A stretch of 34,159 bases of DNA, taken from positions 1 through 34,159 of the forward strand of contig NZEQ01000052.1 in the NCBI GenBank assembly GCA_002689105.1. Direction: 5' to 3'. A program made the position numbers and the translations under genes. This document shows, one piece after another, positions 15,266 to 22,827 of this stretch; positions within the stretch are counted from its first letter, which is position 1, and each line of letters starts with the position of its first letter. The notes below the pieces were generated by a model that had not been told where the DNA came from, ran no database searches, and was given only the letters and a program-made list of their open reading frames with translations. The stretch comes from Verrucomicrobiales bacterium (GTDB lineage Archaea; Thermoplasmatota; Poseidoniia; Poseidoniales; Poseidoniaceae).

Positions 15266-15422
15266 AGCCCGCAATCCAATTACGAAGCTTCTTTGAATCG
15301 ACATCGGTCAATTCAGATACCATCTTCTTGTTGTGGTCGAAATCATCGGAGAACTTCTCACCGTGCTCTTCACAGAGACGGATGGCTCGAATTTTGATAA
15401 AACTTGGACGAATATTTCCCAT
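15231..15422 (-). CDS. rps17e: ribosomal protein eS17
   Basis: This is a small-subunit ribosomal protein found only in archaea and eukaryotes. The 63-residue protein starts M-G-N-I-R-P-S-F-I-K and contains F-D-H-N-K-K-M-V (the conserved F-x-x-N-K-K), E-L-T-D-V-D-S-K-K-L-R-N and I-A-G-Y-V-T-R, all family hallmarks. The start at 15422 is taken from these; GGAGTGA lies upstream. It follows eL31 after 5 bases. In many euryarchaea the eS19-PDCD5-eL39-eL31 cluster is followed by tif6; here eS17 takes that place. Confidence 0.93.
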   Translation of the reverse strand: MGNIRPSFIKIRAIRLCEEHGEKFSDDFDHNKKMVSELTDVDSKKLRNWIAGYVTRYRQRRTD

Positions 15423-15427
15423 GCATT

Positions 15428-15703
15428 TCACTCCTTCATTAGTTTGACTTCAACTGGAAAGTCGGGTTCATCGTGGCGGATAACAAGAAGACGCACCTTG
15501 CGTGGTGGGTTTTCAATGCCTCGCTTCCAGATGAGTTCATTGACCTCAGGGTCGATGTAGAGTTCTTCATCTTCTCGAACCTTGAGGTGACGGATCACTT
15601 GCTCTCGAATGATTTGCATGGCTCGAGGAGCTCGCTTGTAACGGGTGATGTTCCATGCGTTTCGCAATGGAACAATCAATTCTGATTCATTTGGACGTGC
15701 CAT
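15428..15703 (-). CDS. rpl31e: ribosomal protein eL31
   Basis: This is a large-subunit ribosomal protein near the polypeptide exit tunnel. The 91-residue protein has the eL31 pattern: E-L-I-V-P-L-R-N-A-W near the start, then R-Y-K-R-A-P-R-A-M (basic helix), I-R-E-Q-V-I-R-H-L-K and the conserved I-D-P-E-V-N-E-L-I-W-K-R-G-I-E-N-P-P-R-K-V-R. The start at 15703 has GGTGAGCACG upstream. It is the fourth gene of the minus-strand cluster, 10 bases after eL39. Confidence 0.96.
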   Translation of the reverse strand: MARPNESELIVPLRNAWNITRYKRAPRAMQIIREQVIRHLKVREDEELYIDPEVNELIWKRGIENPPRKVRLLVIRHDEPDFPVEVKLMKE

Positions 15704-15713
15704 CGTGCTCACC

Positions 15714-15869
15714 TCATCGTTGCAACTTGCTACGTCGCCATTGGTGTCGCTTTGGGTGAGACACCGTGTTTCGGTCGGTCTTGAGCATGACCCATACAGG
15801 GACACGCCGGTTCTGCTTTCCTGCCTTCAAAAGGCGAATTTTCTTTGCTGCTGGCTTATTTTTTGACAT
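15714..15869 (-). CDS. rpl39e: ribosomal protein eL39
   Basis: This is a very small basic large-subunit protein lining the exit tunnel. The 51-residue sequence [20 protein letters not shown] continues with [11 protein letters not shown] and R-R-S-K-L, matching the universally short eL39 family. The start at 15869 is preceded by GGTGCTCGAC. It lies 13 bases downstream of the PDCD5-like gene and 10 bases before eL31, in the conserved archaeal order. Confidence 0.95.
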   Translation of the reverse strand: MSKNKPAAKKIRLLKAGKQNRRVPVWVMLKTDRNTVSHPKRHQWRRSKLQR

Positions 15870-15882
15870 GTCGAGCACCTTC

Positions 15883-16242
15883 TCAGATTCTCCTAACGGA
15901 CGCATTGCTGCGGCTCTTGGACAGTTGGGCGAGGACCTGCTTGAGAGCAGCATCACTCATGGGGGTGTTGATGGAACCTTGCTCAAACATGGCAGCAAGG
16001 TCGGCTTTGATGGCGTTTGCACGTTGCGGTTCAACCAAGCCGATTCGGGTAAGTCGGGCGCGTGCATCTGACGAAAGGTGACGACGGAGAATCGCATCAA
16101 CGTTCGCCGATTCAACGGCTTGTTGTTGTGCCTTTTCTTCGGCCTCCATTTGTTGCGTTGCTTGGTGCTGAAGTTGGTCTTGCAGTTGCTTCAGACGTTG
16201 TGCCCGGAGAGCAGCCAACTCGTCATCTTGGTTGGCCGTCAT
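15883..16242 (-). CDS. PDCD5-like DNA-binding protein (archaeal TFAR19 homologue)
   Basis: The 119-residue protein has an N-terminal Gln/Ala/Glu-rich coiled helix ([13 protein letters not shown]) with the typical [11 protein letters not shown] motif, then a compact helical domain with [17 protein letters not shown] and A-L-K-Q-V-L-A-Q-L. These are the marks of the PDCD5 family, whose archaeal members bind double-stranded DNA weakly and whose cellular role is not settled. The start 16242 is chosen from homology (M-T-A-N-Q-D-D-E-L). Its position between eS19 and eL39 is the conserved archaeal arrangement. Confidence 0.92.
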   Translation of the reverse strand: MTANQDDELAALRAQRLKQLQDQLQHQATQQMEAEEKAQQQAVESANVDAILRRHLSSDARARLTRIGLVEPQRANAIKADLAAMFEQGSINTPMSDAALKQVLAQLSKSRSNASVRRI

Positions 16243-16268
16243 TGTAGACACTCTCACACTTCCCGGAA

Positions 16269-16760
16269 TCAATACTTGTCCAGACCGGGGTACTGGGCTT
16301 CGGTCTCTTCACGGACCGAGTGAGCGATGTTGTCGACCAACTTCTGGCCTGCTGCCGTGATTTGTCGGCCAGCGTAAAGCTGAACTTTACCGTCATCGGT
16401 GTCGATTTCTTTGGTTGGGACCTTCTCAACAAGGCCAGCATCTTCGAGTTGTTGGAGTGCTGTTCGGATGATGTGTCGTGAAGCGACGCCGGGCGTGTTT
16501 GGCATGGCACCGTTGTCTTTCTTGCCACCGAAGGCTTGAGCGAGGTGAGTGACTCCAATTGGGCCGTTGCGAGCAACCTTGCGAAGGATAGCCGCCGTGC
16601 GAAGATACCACCAGTTCTCCTGGGTTGGCGGGCGCTCACGGTCCACGGCGGTTTTCACATATTGGCCCCAATCTGGCATGGAAACTGCCTTTTGGTCCGC
16701 CATTGCTGCAGCAAGTGCAGGGTTGAAAATGTCAGCAGGGATGTCATAGACGGTCGTCAT
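16269..16760 (-). CDS. rps19e: ribosomal protein eS19
   Basis: This is a small-subunit ribosomal protein specific to archaea and eukaryotes. The 163-residue sequence begins M-T-T-V-Y-D-I-P-A-D and has the family blocks W-G-Q-Y-V-K-T, the W-W-Y-L-R-T-A-A-I-L-R segment, V-A-R-N-G-P-I-G-V, G-G-K-K-D-N-G and A-L-Q-Q-L-E-D-A-G-L-V. The start at 16760 has GGTGCATCACA upstream and a TATA-like element about 40 bases upstream. It is the first gene of the minus-strand cluster. Confidence 0.96.
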   Translation of the reverse strand: MTTVYDIPADIFNPALAAAMADQKAVSMPDWGQYVKTAVDRERPPTQENWWYLRTAAILRKVARNGPIGVTHLAQAFGGKKDNGAMPNTPGVASRHIIRTALQQLEDAGLVEKVPTKEIDTDDGKVQLYAGRQITAAGQKLVDNIAHSVREETEAQYPGLDKY

Positions 16761-16795
16761 TGTGATGCACCAAGCAACTTGGCGACCGTCCGCCC

Positions 16796-16806
16796 CTATA
16801 TCAAAA
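16796..16806 (-). promoter_or_regulatory. TATA-like element for the eS19 ribosomal operon
   Basis: On the minus strand TTTTGATATAG runs from 16806 to 16796, resembling an archaeal TATA box. A transcription start about 26 bases downstream (near 16774) would give a leader of about 14 bases containing the GGTG Shine-Dalgarno before the eS19 ATG at 16760. It lies in the 140-bp divergent gap, so use by the plus-strand gene at 16901 is also possible but would leave a long leader. Confidence 0.4.
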
Positions 16807-16900
16807 CAACGGGTCAAGCACCCGTTCAGGTCAATGGCATAAACCTCCTCCAACACCATCAATACAAGCCTTCTTGAACACCGCTCCGGTGGTTTGGCCG

Positions 16901-17782
16901 ATGAAGAAAGCGTTGGCGCAAAATCCCAACCTTTTGCGGACCCTCATCGGGTTGTCGCTGACCCTCATATTCATGCTTTCATACGCCGTTTATGGAGCCA
17001 CTGTTTCCCCCTCGGTTTACATTTACAAAACCGAACCAACCGTAAACGAATACACGGCATCTTCGGCGGATGAAGAAGTGGAACGAACATACGATGCTGA
17101 AGACAACACCACAACATGGGCGTGGCAGGTGATCGCCAACGATGCCAACCTCACTTGGGTCAATGTCACGGCCACCGAGCTCTCGAGCGGCGCCCTGTTG
17201 AGAGTGACCAATGTCGCCATGCTCTACAGCCATGAATTACTTGGTTCAACCTATACGCTGGAAAATCCACTTGAAGAGGAGTTCTCATGTGCAGATCTGT
17301 GCGACCATGCCCAGGTTCACGAGCGAATTAGCGAAGACGGAGGAACACTGGAGTTTCATGCCTTAACGTCGGTTGACCCCGCTCGGCGTTCCAACGGTTC
17401 TGTCTTTGCGGCTGACCTTGCCGAAGCCGAATCCAAAGCAAGAGCGGCCATTGAATACACCCACTCACCGTCCATCCTCCGAATTGAAATCGTTGAAAGC
17501 GGAAACAGAACCACAGAACCAAGCATCTCTGCAGAAACGGTGAACGAAGAGTTCGCCAGCATCGCCGTCTTTTCAGTCGATGCTACGACCGAATTCCTGT
17601 GGGCATTGGCCGCCGTGGTTGGTTGCTTCTCAATGGTTCTTATTCCATCCTTCACGGTGTATTTTGCCGCCAGGGCGAAAGAAAAGAGAGACGAAGCAAA
17701 ACTCGAGCTGGCCAAAAACGAAGTAGAGTCCTACATCAATGACTCAGAATCGCCATCGGAAACCGACACTGCTCCTAAATAG
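16901..17782 (+). CDS. hypothetical membrane-anchored protein with an outward domain (293 aa)
   Basis: No family is recognised. An N-terminal hydrophobic helix (about residues 14-34, L-R-T-L-I-G-L-S-L-T-L-I-F-M-L) is followed by a roughly 195-residue domain with many N-x-S/T sites and acidic residues, including a C-A-D-L-C pair. A second helix lies near residues 235-260, then a charged helical cytoplasmic tail (A-R-A-K-E-K-R-D-E-A-K-L-E-L). This topology puts the middle domain outside the cell. A TTG at 16874 is an upstream alternative start. It lies 29 bases before the giant surface protein on the same strand, so the two may work together at the cell surface. Confidence 0.75.
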   Translation: MKKALAQNPNLLRTLIGLSLTLIFMLSYAVYGATVSPSVYIYKTEPTVNEYTASSADEEVERTYDAEDNTTTWAWQVIANDANLTWVNVTATELSSGALLRVTNVAMLYSHELLGSTYTLENPLEEEFSCADLCDHAQVHERISEDGGTLEFHALTSVDPARRSNGSVFAADLAEAESKARAAIEYTHSPSILRIEIVESGNRTTEPSISAETVNEEFASIAVFSVDATTEFLWALAAVVGCFSMVLIPSFTVYFAARAKEKRDEAKLELAKNEVESYINDSESPSETDTAPK

Positions 17783-17811
17783 ATAGACGGGCCTTGCCTC
17801 GTTTGAGGGAT

Positions 17812-20800
17812 ATGAGGACGACAGCGCTTGCTCTCATCGTGATGTTTATGTTGGGTTCAGTTGGACCCTCCATACCATCGGTTCTTGAGGAGCCACAAAC
17901 GATGAACAGCCCGGCAACCGGTGTTGATGTTCGCGTTGTCAGCGCCACCGTGACATACACCAATGCTGCAGACGAAGGCCTTTACAAGATGTTTTCATCA
18001 AACCACCCGATTGTAGGCTTCAATCGTCCAGCAGAATTGTTTGTAATTGACGGCATGCTCAACACTTCTGCAACACTCACCATCACCGTGGAGAACGTTG
18101 GAACGGCGGCATCGGGCGTGATCGATGTCAACGTCCGACTCTTGCACAACGATTACTCGTACTTTGAGTTCGCCAACACGACCGTACAAATGGCTGCCCT
18201 GTCGGGCGGCGCGTCCAACACTGTTGACGTCAATGTCGTGCCATCCTATGCAGGAAACCACACGCTCTCGATGACAGCAACATCAAGCGTTTCTGACGAT
18301 AATCCCGGTAACGATCTCAGGAATCAACCGTTCACCGTCGGCCACACATACTACAACTGCGATTCATCACCTCAGTGGTCGCTCGGGGCCGGATGGATGT
18401 ACTCCCAAGACGTCTACACCTACATGACCCAAGGGAGCAGTTGCCACGCTGGAAACGGCCAATTTTCGTCCTATAATAACAACCAGGTCGCCGTCATGAC
18501 GACTCCTGTGATGGATATGTCAGATGCCTTGAAAAATCCTTCTCGGACCAACGGTCTGTCCTTTTTCTACACCGGCAGTACAGCCGTCAATGATAAGTTG
18601 ACCATCTACGGTAAAGATCTCCTCGGCGCTTGGGTCGAAGTCGGTTCCATTACGGGTACCGTTGATGCCGTGTTGACCGATGGTGCGAACTGGCAAACGT
18701 TCAGTGTACTCGACAAGGGCCATGCATCTCCCCTCATTCCGGTTCAAGATGGATTGTACCACAGCAACTCGCAATTCAAGTTTGAATTCACATCGGATGC
18801 ATCGGGAACAGATGTTGGATTCTTCATAGATGATATCGTCTTCGTCTATGAACAGAAGGTTCGACCAGACGAATACAGTGTGACGGGGCAAGGAATTTCC
18901 ACCAACGGTGCAACACCTGGCTCATGGGGAAGTGTTTCTCTTGAAATCATCAACACTGGAAACATCTCTGAAACGTTCATCCCAACCCTCGAGGGATTAC
19001 CCCCCACATGGAATGCATATTTCGCGAGACCATCCGGAACGAGCTTTGATCCGTTGACCGGTTTGATGGCGACGCCCGGTGGTTCAGTTCCTTTCGATAT
19101 CAACATCCAACCCGATGAAAACGCAAACGTTGGTTTCCAACAAATGGCCGTCAATATATCCTCAAGCCAATATCCTGGAGTCTACACTGTCCTGCCCATA
19201 CAATTCCTCGTAAAAGCAGATAGAATTCCGGTCATAGAAACCCCTCCGGTTCGTCCGAGTTGCCCCCCTTCATTCACCTGCACCTTCGAGGTGGGATTGT
19301 CCAATCAAGGCGGTGCAACGGATGTGTTTGACCTTAACATGGACATGGCCAACATTCCCAGCGATTGGTCTATCGGCCTCGCTTGGACGCAATCGTCATC
19401 GGTTTTGATACGCCCCAATGATACGGTGCAGGCCTTGTTTACCATGACGGTTCCTGCGAATGCAGCGCCTGACACCGTGGTGGAATTTGATTTGACGTTG
19501 CAGGCACAAAATGATACATCAAGAACGGACGTGGAAACCATTGCCGTTTCTGCCTCCATGGTGAGCGACGCTGATGTTGAACTCTCAAACATTGATTCCA
19601 CCGGGAAACAATACGTGGATGCAGGGTCTCAATTCACGCTCAAGTACACCATTTGGAACAACGCCTCCCGACAAGATATCTTTGAGATGCGTGTTGATGT
19701 AGAAAATCTAGGAACGTGGACGGTTCACCAACCAACCCGGCCGGATGCAGTTTTGAATCCAGGAGCGAGCACGACGTTCGAGGTGGTGATTGACGTGCCC
19801 GAAAATGCTCAAGCAAACGACCGAGGTCCGAGCATCACGCCTGTTATTGAATCAAAGCGAAGTTTGATGGAAATACAGGGTCAGGCCTATGATGGCCTTC
19901 GAGTCTCCACCACACACGATGTTCAGATCTTCCCTGTTTCATCGCCAACGAAACTCACACCGGGTATCGCCAACGAAATTGTCGTCCGCGTCGTCAACAA
20001 CGGAAACGGTGCGACTGAAGTTACCTTGACGCCGGAGGAGATCCCGGAAACGTGGACATGGTGGCTATCAGCAGATGGTGAAAACATTTCCCAGCCCGTT
20101 GAACTTAGTGTGTCGTATGACCTTGAGCACGAAAAGGACATCAGCATCTGGGTGCTCCTGCCAATGACGGAGGCCGCAGGTGAAATGCACACGCTGCAAA
20201 TCCAAGCGGAACATGTTGGTGAGGGCGTCGACTTGGAATTGGATGACAATTCAATCGAACTTGTCATGTCAACAGATTCCATCCGAATACCTTCAATCGT
20301 AGCCGCTGGTCAATCCGAAGGGACCATGGCTGGTGGAAGCATGTTTGCCGAAGCACGTCTCATCAACACGGGTAATGCTGTAGAAAACAGACTTTCAGTT
20401 GAAGCATCTGTGTCGTCTTCACCTCCCCTTCCGGGACTCATTGCTTTCTTCACTGTGGAAGGTGGCGATCGAGCGGTCGGCACCGAAGTGCCCTTGATGG
20501 TTCCCGCTGGGGATGAACTCACCCTGCGCCTTGACGTCCTCATACCCGAAGGCGCACCCCTGAACACACGCTTCGTTTTGCGGTTTGATGTCCTCGGTGC
20601 AGTGGATGAGGATGACCTCCCCAAAGCCATGAGTGCCGAAGCTCTCGTGATGTTGAATCAACAACGAAGCGTCAGTGTTGAAGCGGGTGTCATGCAGGTC
20701 GGGCCCGTACCCCATGGCACATCAGGTCTCGTTCAAATCAATCAAACTTCCACATCGAGCATGAATGAAAACGTGGTGCTGACGATGGTTGGGGAAGAAG

Positions 20801-21354
20801 GTTGGCAAATTTCCTGCGATAAGCGCCTCGTGAATGAATCGGGCGTGGATATTGCTTTCACCCCCGGCCATGTATCACCACAATCCAATCAACAACGATG
20901 TGAAGTTCTCAGGATGTCGGGCCCTCTTGACGGACAGATCACCATCGAATCTTCCACAAAAGACGGGTCCATTCGAACGACGTACATCCTGAATCTTTCG
21001 TTTGAGCCCGCACCAGCCGATTCAACAATGTCAGCCACAACGCTCATTGGCGCAGGACTGGGCAGCCTTGTCTTCATCGCAGGTTTGCTCTTCCTGATGA
21101 GAGGAAGAGGACGGGACGAAGAACTGGAAGAGGTGTTTGAGACAACGCAGGCAGGACCTCCTGTAAGCGGTGCCCATCAACAAAAAGTTGTACCAGAAGT
21201 CCATGGAGAACCAGCAAAACCAGCCGGGCCACCGGTCTCGGCATCACCAGAATCGAATGAAGGTCCACCGTTGCCAGAAGGTGGCCTGCCACCCGGATGG
21301 ACACAAGAGCAGTGGGCGTACTACGGCCAGCAATACCTTGATGGAACCCTTTGA
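17812..21354 (+). CDS. large secreted, membrane-anchored surface protein with CARDB/NEW3-like repeats (1180 aa)
   Basis: A signal peptide (M-R-T-T-A-L-A-L-I-V-M-F-M-L-G-S) opens the protein. Next comes a CARDB-like beta domain (with L-T-I-T-V-E-N-V-G-T). Then follows a MAM/choice-of-anchor-J-like domain containing two Cys (Y-Y-N-C-D and S-S-C-H-A) and ending in F-F-I-D-D-I-V-F. Several NEW3-like Ig modules then recur with the pattern N-x-G-N/G-x-x-x-x-F/V ... P-x-x-W. A single membrane helix lies near residues 1074-1096, and an 84-residue Pro-rich cytoplasmic tail ends with L-P-P-G-W-T-Q-E-Q-W-A-Y-Y-G-Q-Q-Y-L. This resembles S-layer-associated or adhesive surface proteins; ligand and role are unknown. 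A TTG at 17794 is an alternative start. Three smaller genes on the same strand flank it closely. Confidence 0.85.
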   Translation: MRTTALALIVMFMLGSVGPSIPSVLEEPQTMNSPATGVDVRVVSATVTYTNAADEGLYKMFSSNHPIVGFNRPAELFVIDGMLNTSATLTITVENVGTAASGVIDVNVRLLHNDYSYFEFANTTVQMAALSGGASNTVDVNVVPSYAGNHTLSMTATSSVSDDNPGNDLRNQPFTVGHTYYNCDSSPQWSLGAGWMYSQDVYTYMTQGSSCHAGNGQFSSYNNNQVAVMTTPVMDMSDALKNPSRTNGLSFFYTGSTAVNDKLTIYGKDLLGAWVEVGSITGTVDAVLTDGANWQTFSVLDKGHASPLIPVQDGLYHSNSQFKFEFTSDASGTDVGFFIDDIVFVYEQKVRPDEYSVTGQGISTNGATPGSWGSVSLEIINTGNISETFIPTLEGLPPTWNAYFARPSGTSFDPLTGLMATPGGSVPFDINIQPDENANVGFQQMAVNISSSQYPGVYTVLPIQFLVKADRIPVIETPPVRPSCPPSFTCTFEVGLSNQGGATDVFDLNMDMANIPSDWSIGLAWTQSSSVLIRPNDTVQALFTMTVPANAAPDTVVEFDLTLQAQNDTSRTDVETIAVSASMVSDADVELSNIDSTGKQYVDAGSQFTLKYTIWNNASRQDIFEMRVDVENLGTWTVHQPTRPDAVLNPGASTTFEVVIDVPENAQANDRGPSITPVIESKRSLMEIQGQAYDGLRVSTTHDVQIFPVSSPTKLTPGIANEIVVRVVNNGNGATEVTLTPEEIPETWTWWLSADGENISQPVELSVSYDLEHEKDISIWVLLPMTEAAGEMHTLQIQAEHVGEGVDLELDDNSIELVMSTDSIRIPSIVAAGQSEGTMAGGSMFAEARLINTGNAVENRLSVEASVSSSPPLPGLIAFFTVEGGDRAVGTEVPLMVPAGDELTLRLDVLIPEGAPLNTRFVLRFDVLGAVDEDDLPKAMSAEALVMLNQQRSVSVEAGVMQVGPVPHGTSGLVQINQTSTSSMNENVVLTMVGEEGWQISCDKRLVNESGVDIAFTPGHVSPQSNQQRCEVLRMSGPLDGQITIESSTKDGSIRTTYILNLSFEPAPADSTMSATTLIGAGLGSLVFIAGLLFLMRGRGRDEELEEVFETTQAGPPVSGAHQQKVVPEVHGEPAKPAGPPVSASPESNEGPPLPEGGLPPGWTQEQWAYYGQQYLDGTL

Positions 21355-21366
21355 TGAGCGTAGGTT

Positions 21367-21540
21367 ATGGAGACCTACCCCCCTGCTTGGTATGCCCTGT
21401 GGTTCATGGTGGCGGCGTGCGGTGTTGGTACGTGGTATCTCCGCAATTTTACACAACGCGTTCAAACCACTCGCACGGTAGCACTCTTGGGAACAGCCTC
21501 GATGCTAACGCTTCTGGTATGGACCTGGATGGAATTTTGA
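21367..21540 (+). CDS. small two-helix membrane protein (57 aa)
   Basis: An ATG frame runs from 21367 to the TGA at 21538-21540. It begins M-E-T-Y-P-P-A-W-Y-A-L-W-F-M-V-A-A and has two hydrophobic stretches, about residues 7-26 and 38-54, separated by a basic turn (R-N-F-T-Q-R-V-Q-T-T-R). The second ends L-L-V-W-T-W-M-E-F. By the positive-inside rule the loop would be cytoplasmic. It lies 12 bases after the giant surface protein and 11 bases before the PqqD-like start, filling what would otherwise be a 197-bp gap in a compact region, which supports reality. No family is recognised; it could be a partner subunit of the surface protein. Another frame covers the interval but lacks homology there. 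Confidence 0.65.
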   Translation: METYPPAWYALWFMVAACGVGTWYLRNFTQRVQTTRTVALLGTASMLTLLVWTWMEF

Positions 21541-21551
21541 GCGGTGATACG

Positions 21552-22058
21552 ATGGAGGAATTGGCCGGCATCGAGCACCACCCCCTGGTGAATCAGTATC
21601 CTTGCAGAACGCCTGTTTGGTGGGCCCGAACCGGTGATGTGCACAAAGATCCAAACCTTCGCGGCGTCAGTGGTCGGCGAATCGTTTTGAGAATCCCAAA
21701 GCAATTTGGTCGAATTGAAGGCAAAATTGCATCGATTTTGCGAGCACCTCGAGAATTGCGAAGGCCACTTGATGGGATGAACAGCATGTTGTGGGAACTT
21801 GCAGACGGGAGTCGCACCTTTGGCGAAATTTGCCAAGTGATGAATGAAATGTTCAGAGAAACAATTGCGCCTGTCATGCAGCGCACGGCCGCTGCAATTC
21901 AACAGATGATGAACAACAATCTGATGCTCGTCATCGAGGAGCCGTTGTTGGGACGTTGGTTCATCGGACCCGGAAAAACTCCTGAACATCAGGTGCTTGA
22001 CGAGCTGCCAGACGACCACGCCTATGATTGGAGCCTCATGGAAAACGAAACACCCTAA
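21552..22058 (+). CDS. PqqD-like (RRE-type winged helix) domain protein (168 aa)
   Basis: The middle of the protein (about residues 70-130) follows the PqqD pattern: R-R-P-L-D-G-M-N-S-M-L-W-E-L-A-D-G-S-R-T-F-G-E-I, an acidic helix, then A-A-I-Q-Q-M-M-N-N-N-L-M-L-V. PqqD folds are peptide-binding modules best known from PQQ and other RiPP pathways, but they also occur in proteins unrelated to RiPPs. The N-terminal part has V-W-W-A-R-T-G-D and a basic strand region R-R-I-V-L-R-I-P-K-Q-F. Start 21552 is preceded by GGTGATACG; the frame is open further upstream but overlaps the small membrane protein. No radical SAM or protease gene is adjacent, so RiPP function is not supported. Confidence 0.75.
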   Translation: MEELAGIEHHPLVNQYPCRTPVWWARTGDVHKDPNLRGVSGRRIVLRIPKQFGRIEGKIASILRAPRELRRPLDGMNSMLWELADGSRTFGEICQVMNEMFRETIAPVMQRTAAAIQQMMNNNLMLVIEEPLLGRWFIGPGKTPEHQVLDELPDDHAYDWSLMENETP

Positions 22059-22825
22059 TCTTCTATGGATGGTTGATTATCGAGAGGAGACCATACGAGT
22101 CGTAAGCCCAAACCATCGCTACGCTTGGTTCGGTCGGCAAAAGAGCGAGCACTGCACCGTGTTGAATCGCTTTCCGTGAACCATGCACCGCCACGGACAA
22201 CATACCTTTGTGCATCATCCACCGACATTGGAGTTTGTTGGCGACCACCTTCGTATGATTTGACCCAATGGTCAGCGCACCACTCCTGAACAAGCCCATT
22301 CATGTCGTAAAAGCCCCAAGGGTTGGCTTTCTTCAAACCAACTTCACGCGTGGTTCCGCCCGAATTACCTGCGTGCCAGCCATGTTCGTCCAATTCAATG
22401 TCCTTGTCGCCAAATGACCACCGGCCTCGGGTTCCAGCCCGGGCGGCGTACTCCCATTCGGATTCTGATGGCAAACGCCACTCTCCAAGCAGACCAAGAT
22501 GCATGACCTCGGCGTCCCGTTCATTCAAGCGTTCCATGAACAACTCAACTTCATCCATGTCGATTTGTTCTACAGGGCGAAGACCTGCACTCCAGCCTTC
22601 CTGAAACTTTGAGGGATTTTCACCCATCACGTCGAGCCAAAAAGCCTGCGTAACGTTACGCTCTCCGAGAAAAAAAGGCTGGGTGATTTCAACCACACAG
22701 GCAGGCTGTTCGTTGGGATTTCCCGAACCATTTTCATCACCCATGACGAAAGTACCCGGTTCCACCAAACGATAGGACGAACCATAGGCGTCGGTGAAAA
22801 ATGGAGACGATGCGCCAGAATCCAT
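22055..22825 (-). CDS. SUMF1/FGE-sulfatase-fold protein lacking the FGE copper cysteines
   Basis: The 256-residue protein has the formylglycine-generating-enzyme fold markers: F-V-M-G-D near the start, Q-A-F-W-L-D-V-M-G-E-N-P-S-K-F, R-P-V-E-Q-I, W-R-L-P-S-E-S-E-W-E-Y-A-A-R-A-G, G-F-Y-D-M-N-G-L-V-Q-E-W and V-R-G-G-A-W. True FGEs carry two copper-binding Cys just after the G-G-S/A-W/Y motif; here that segment reads G-G-A-W-F-T-E-S-D-S-T-R-C-S-A-R, so those positions are Thr and Ser and only one Cys remains, in R-C-S-A-R. It is thus unlikely to oxidise sulfatase cysteines. Other SUMF1 proteins include EgtB/OvoA-like modules and non-enzymatic factors. It starts 2 bases after the FMN reductase gene, so the pair is probably co-transcribed. 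Confidence 0.87.
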   Translation of the reverse strand: MDSGASSPFFTDAYGSSYRLVEPGTFVMGDENGSGNPNEQPACVVEITQPFFLGERNVTQAFWLDVMGENPSKFQEGWSAGLRPVEQIDMDEVELFMERLNERDAEVMHLGLLGEWRLPSESEWEYAARAGTRGRWSFGDKDIELDEHGWHAGNSGGTTREVGLKKANPWGFYDMNGLVQEWCADHWVKSYEGGRQQTPMSVDDAQRYVVRGGAWFTESDSTRCSARSFADRTKRSDGLGLRLVWSPLDNQPSIED

Positions 22826-22827
22826 GT

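Noticed and set aside
21367-22058. RiPP pathway: small peptide precursor plus PqqD recognition protein
   Set aside because: The 57-residue product has two membrane helices rather than a leader and core, and no modifying enzyme, protease or exporter is adjacent.
22055-22825. Formylglycine-generating enzyme that activates sulfatases
   Set aside because: Both copper-binding cysteines are replaced and no sulfatase gene is in the window.
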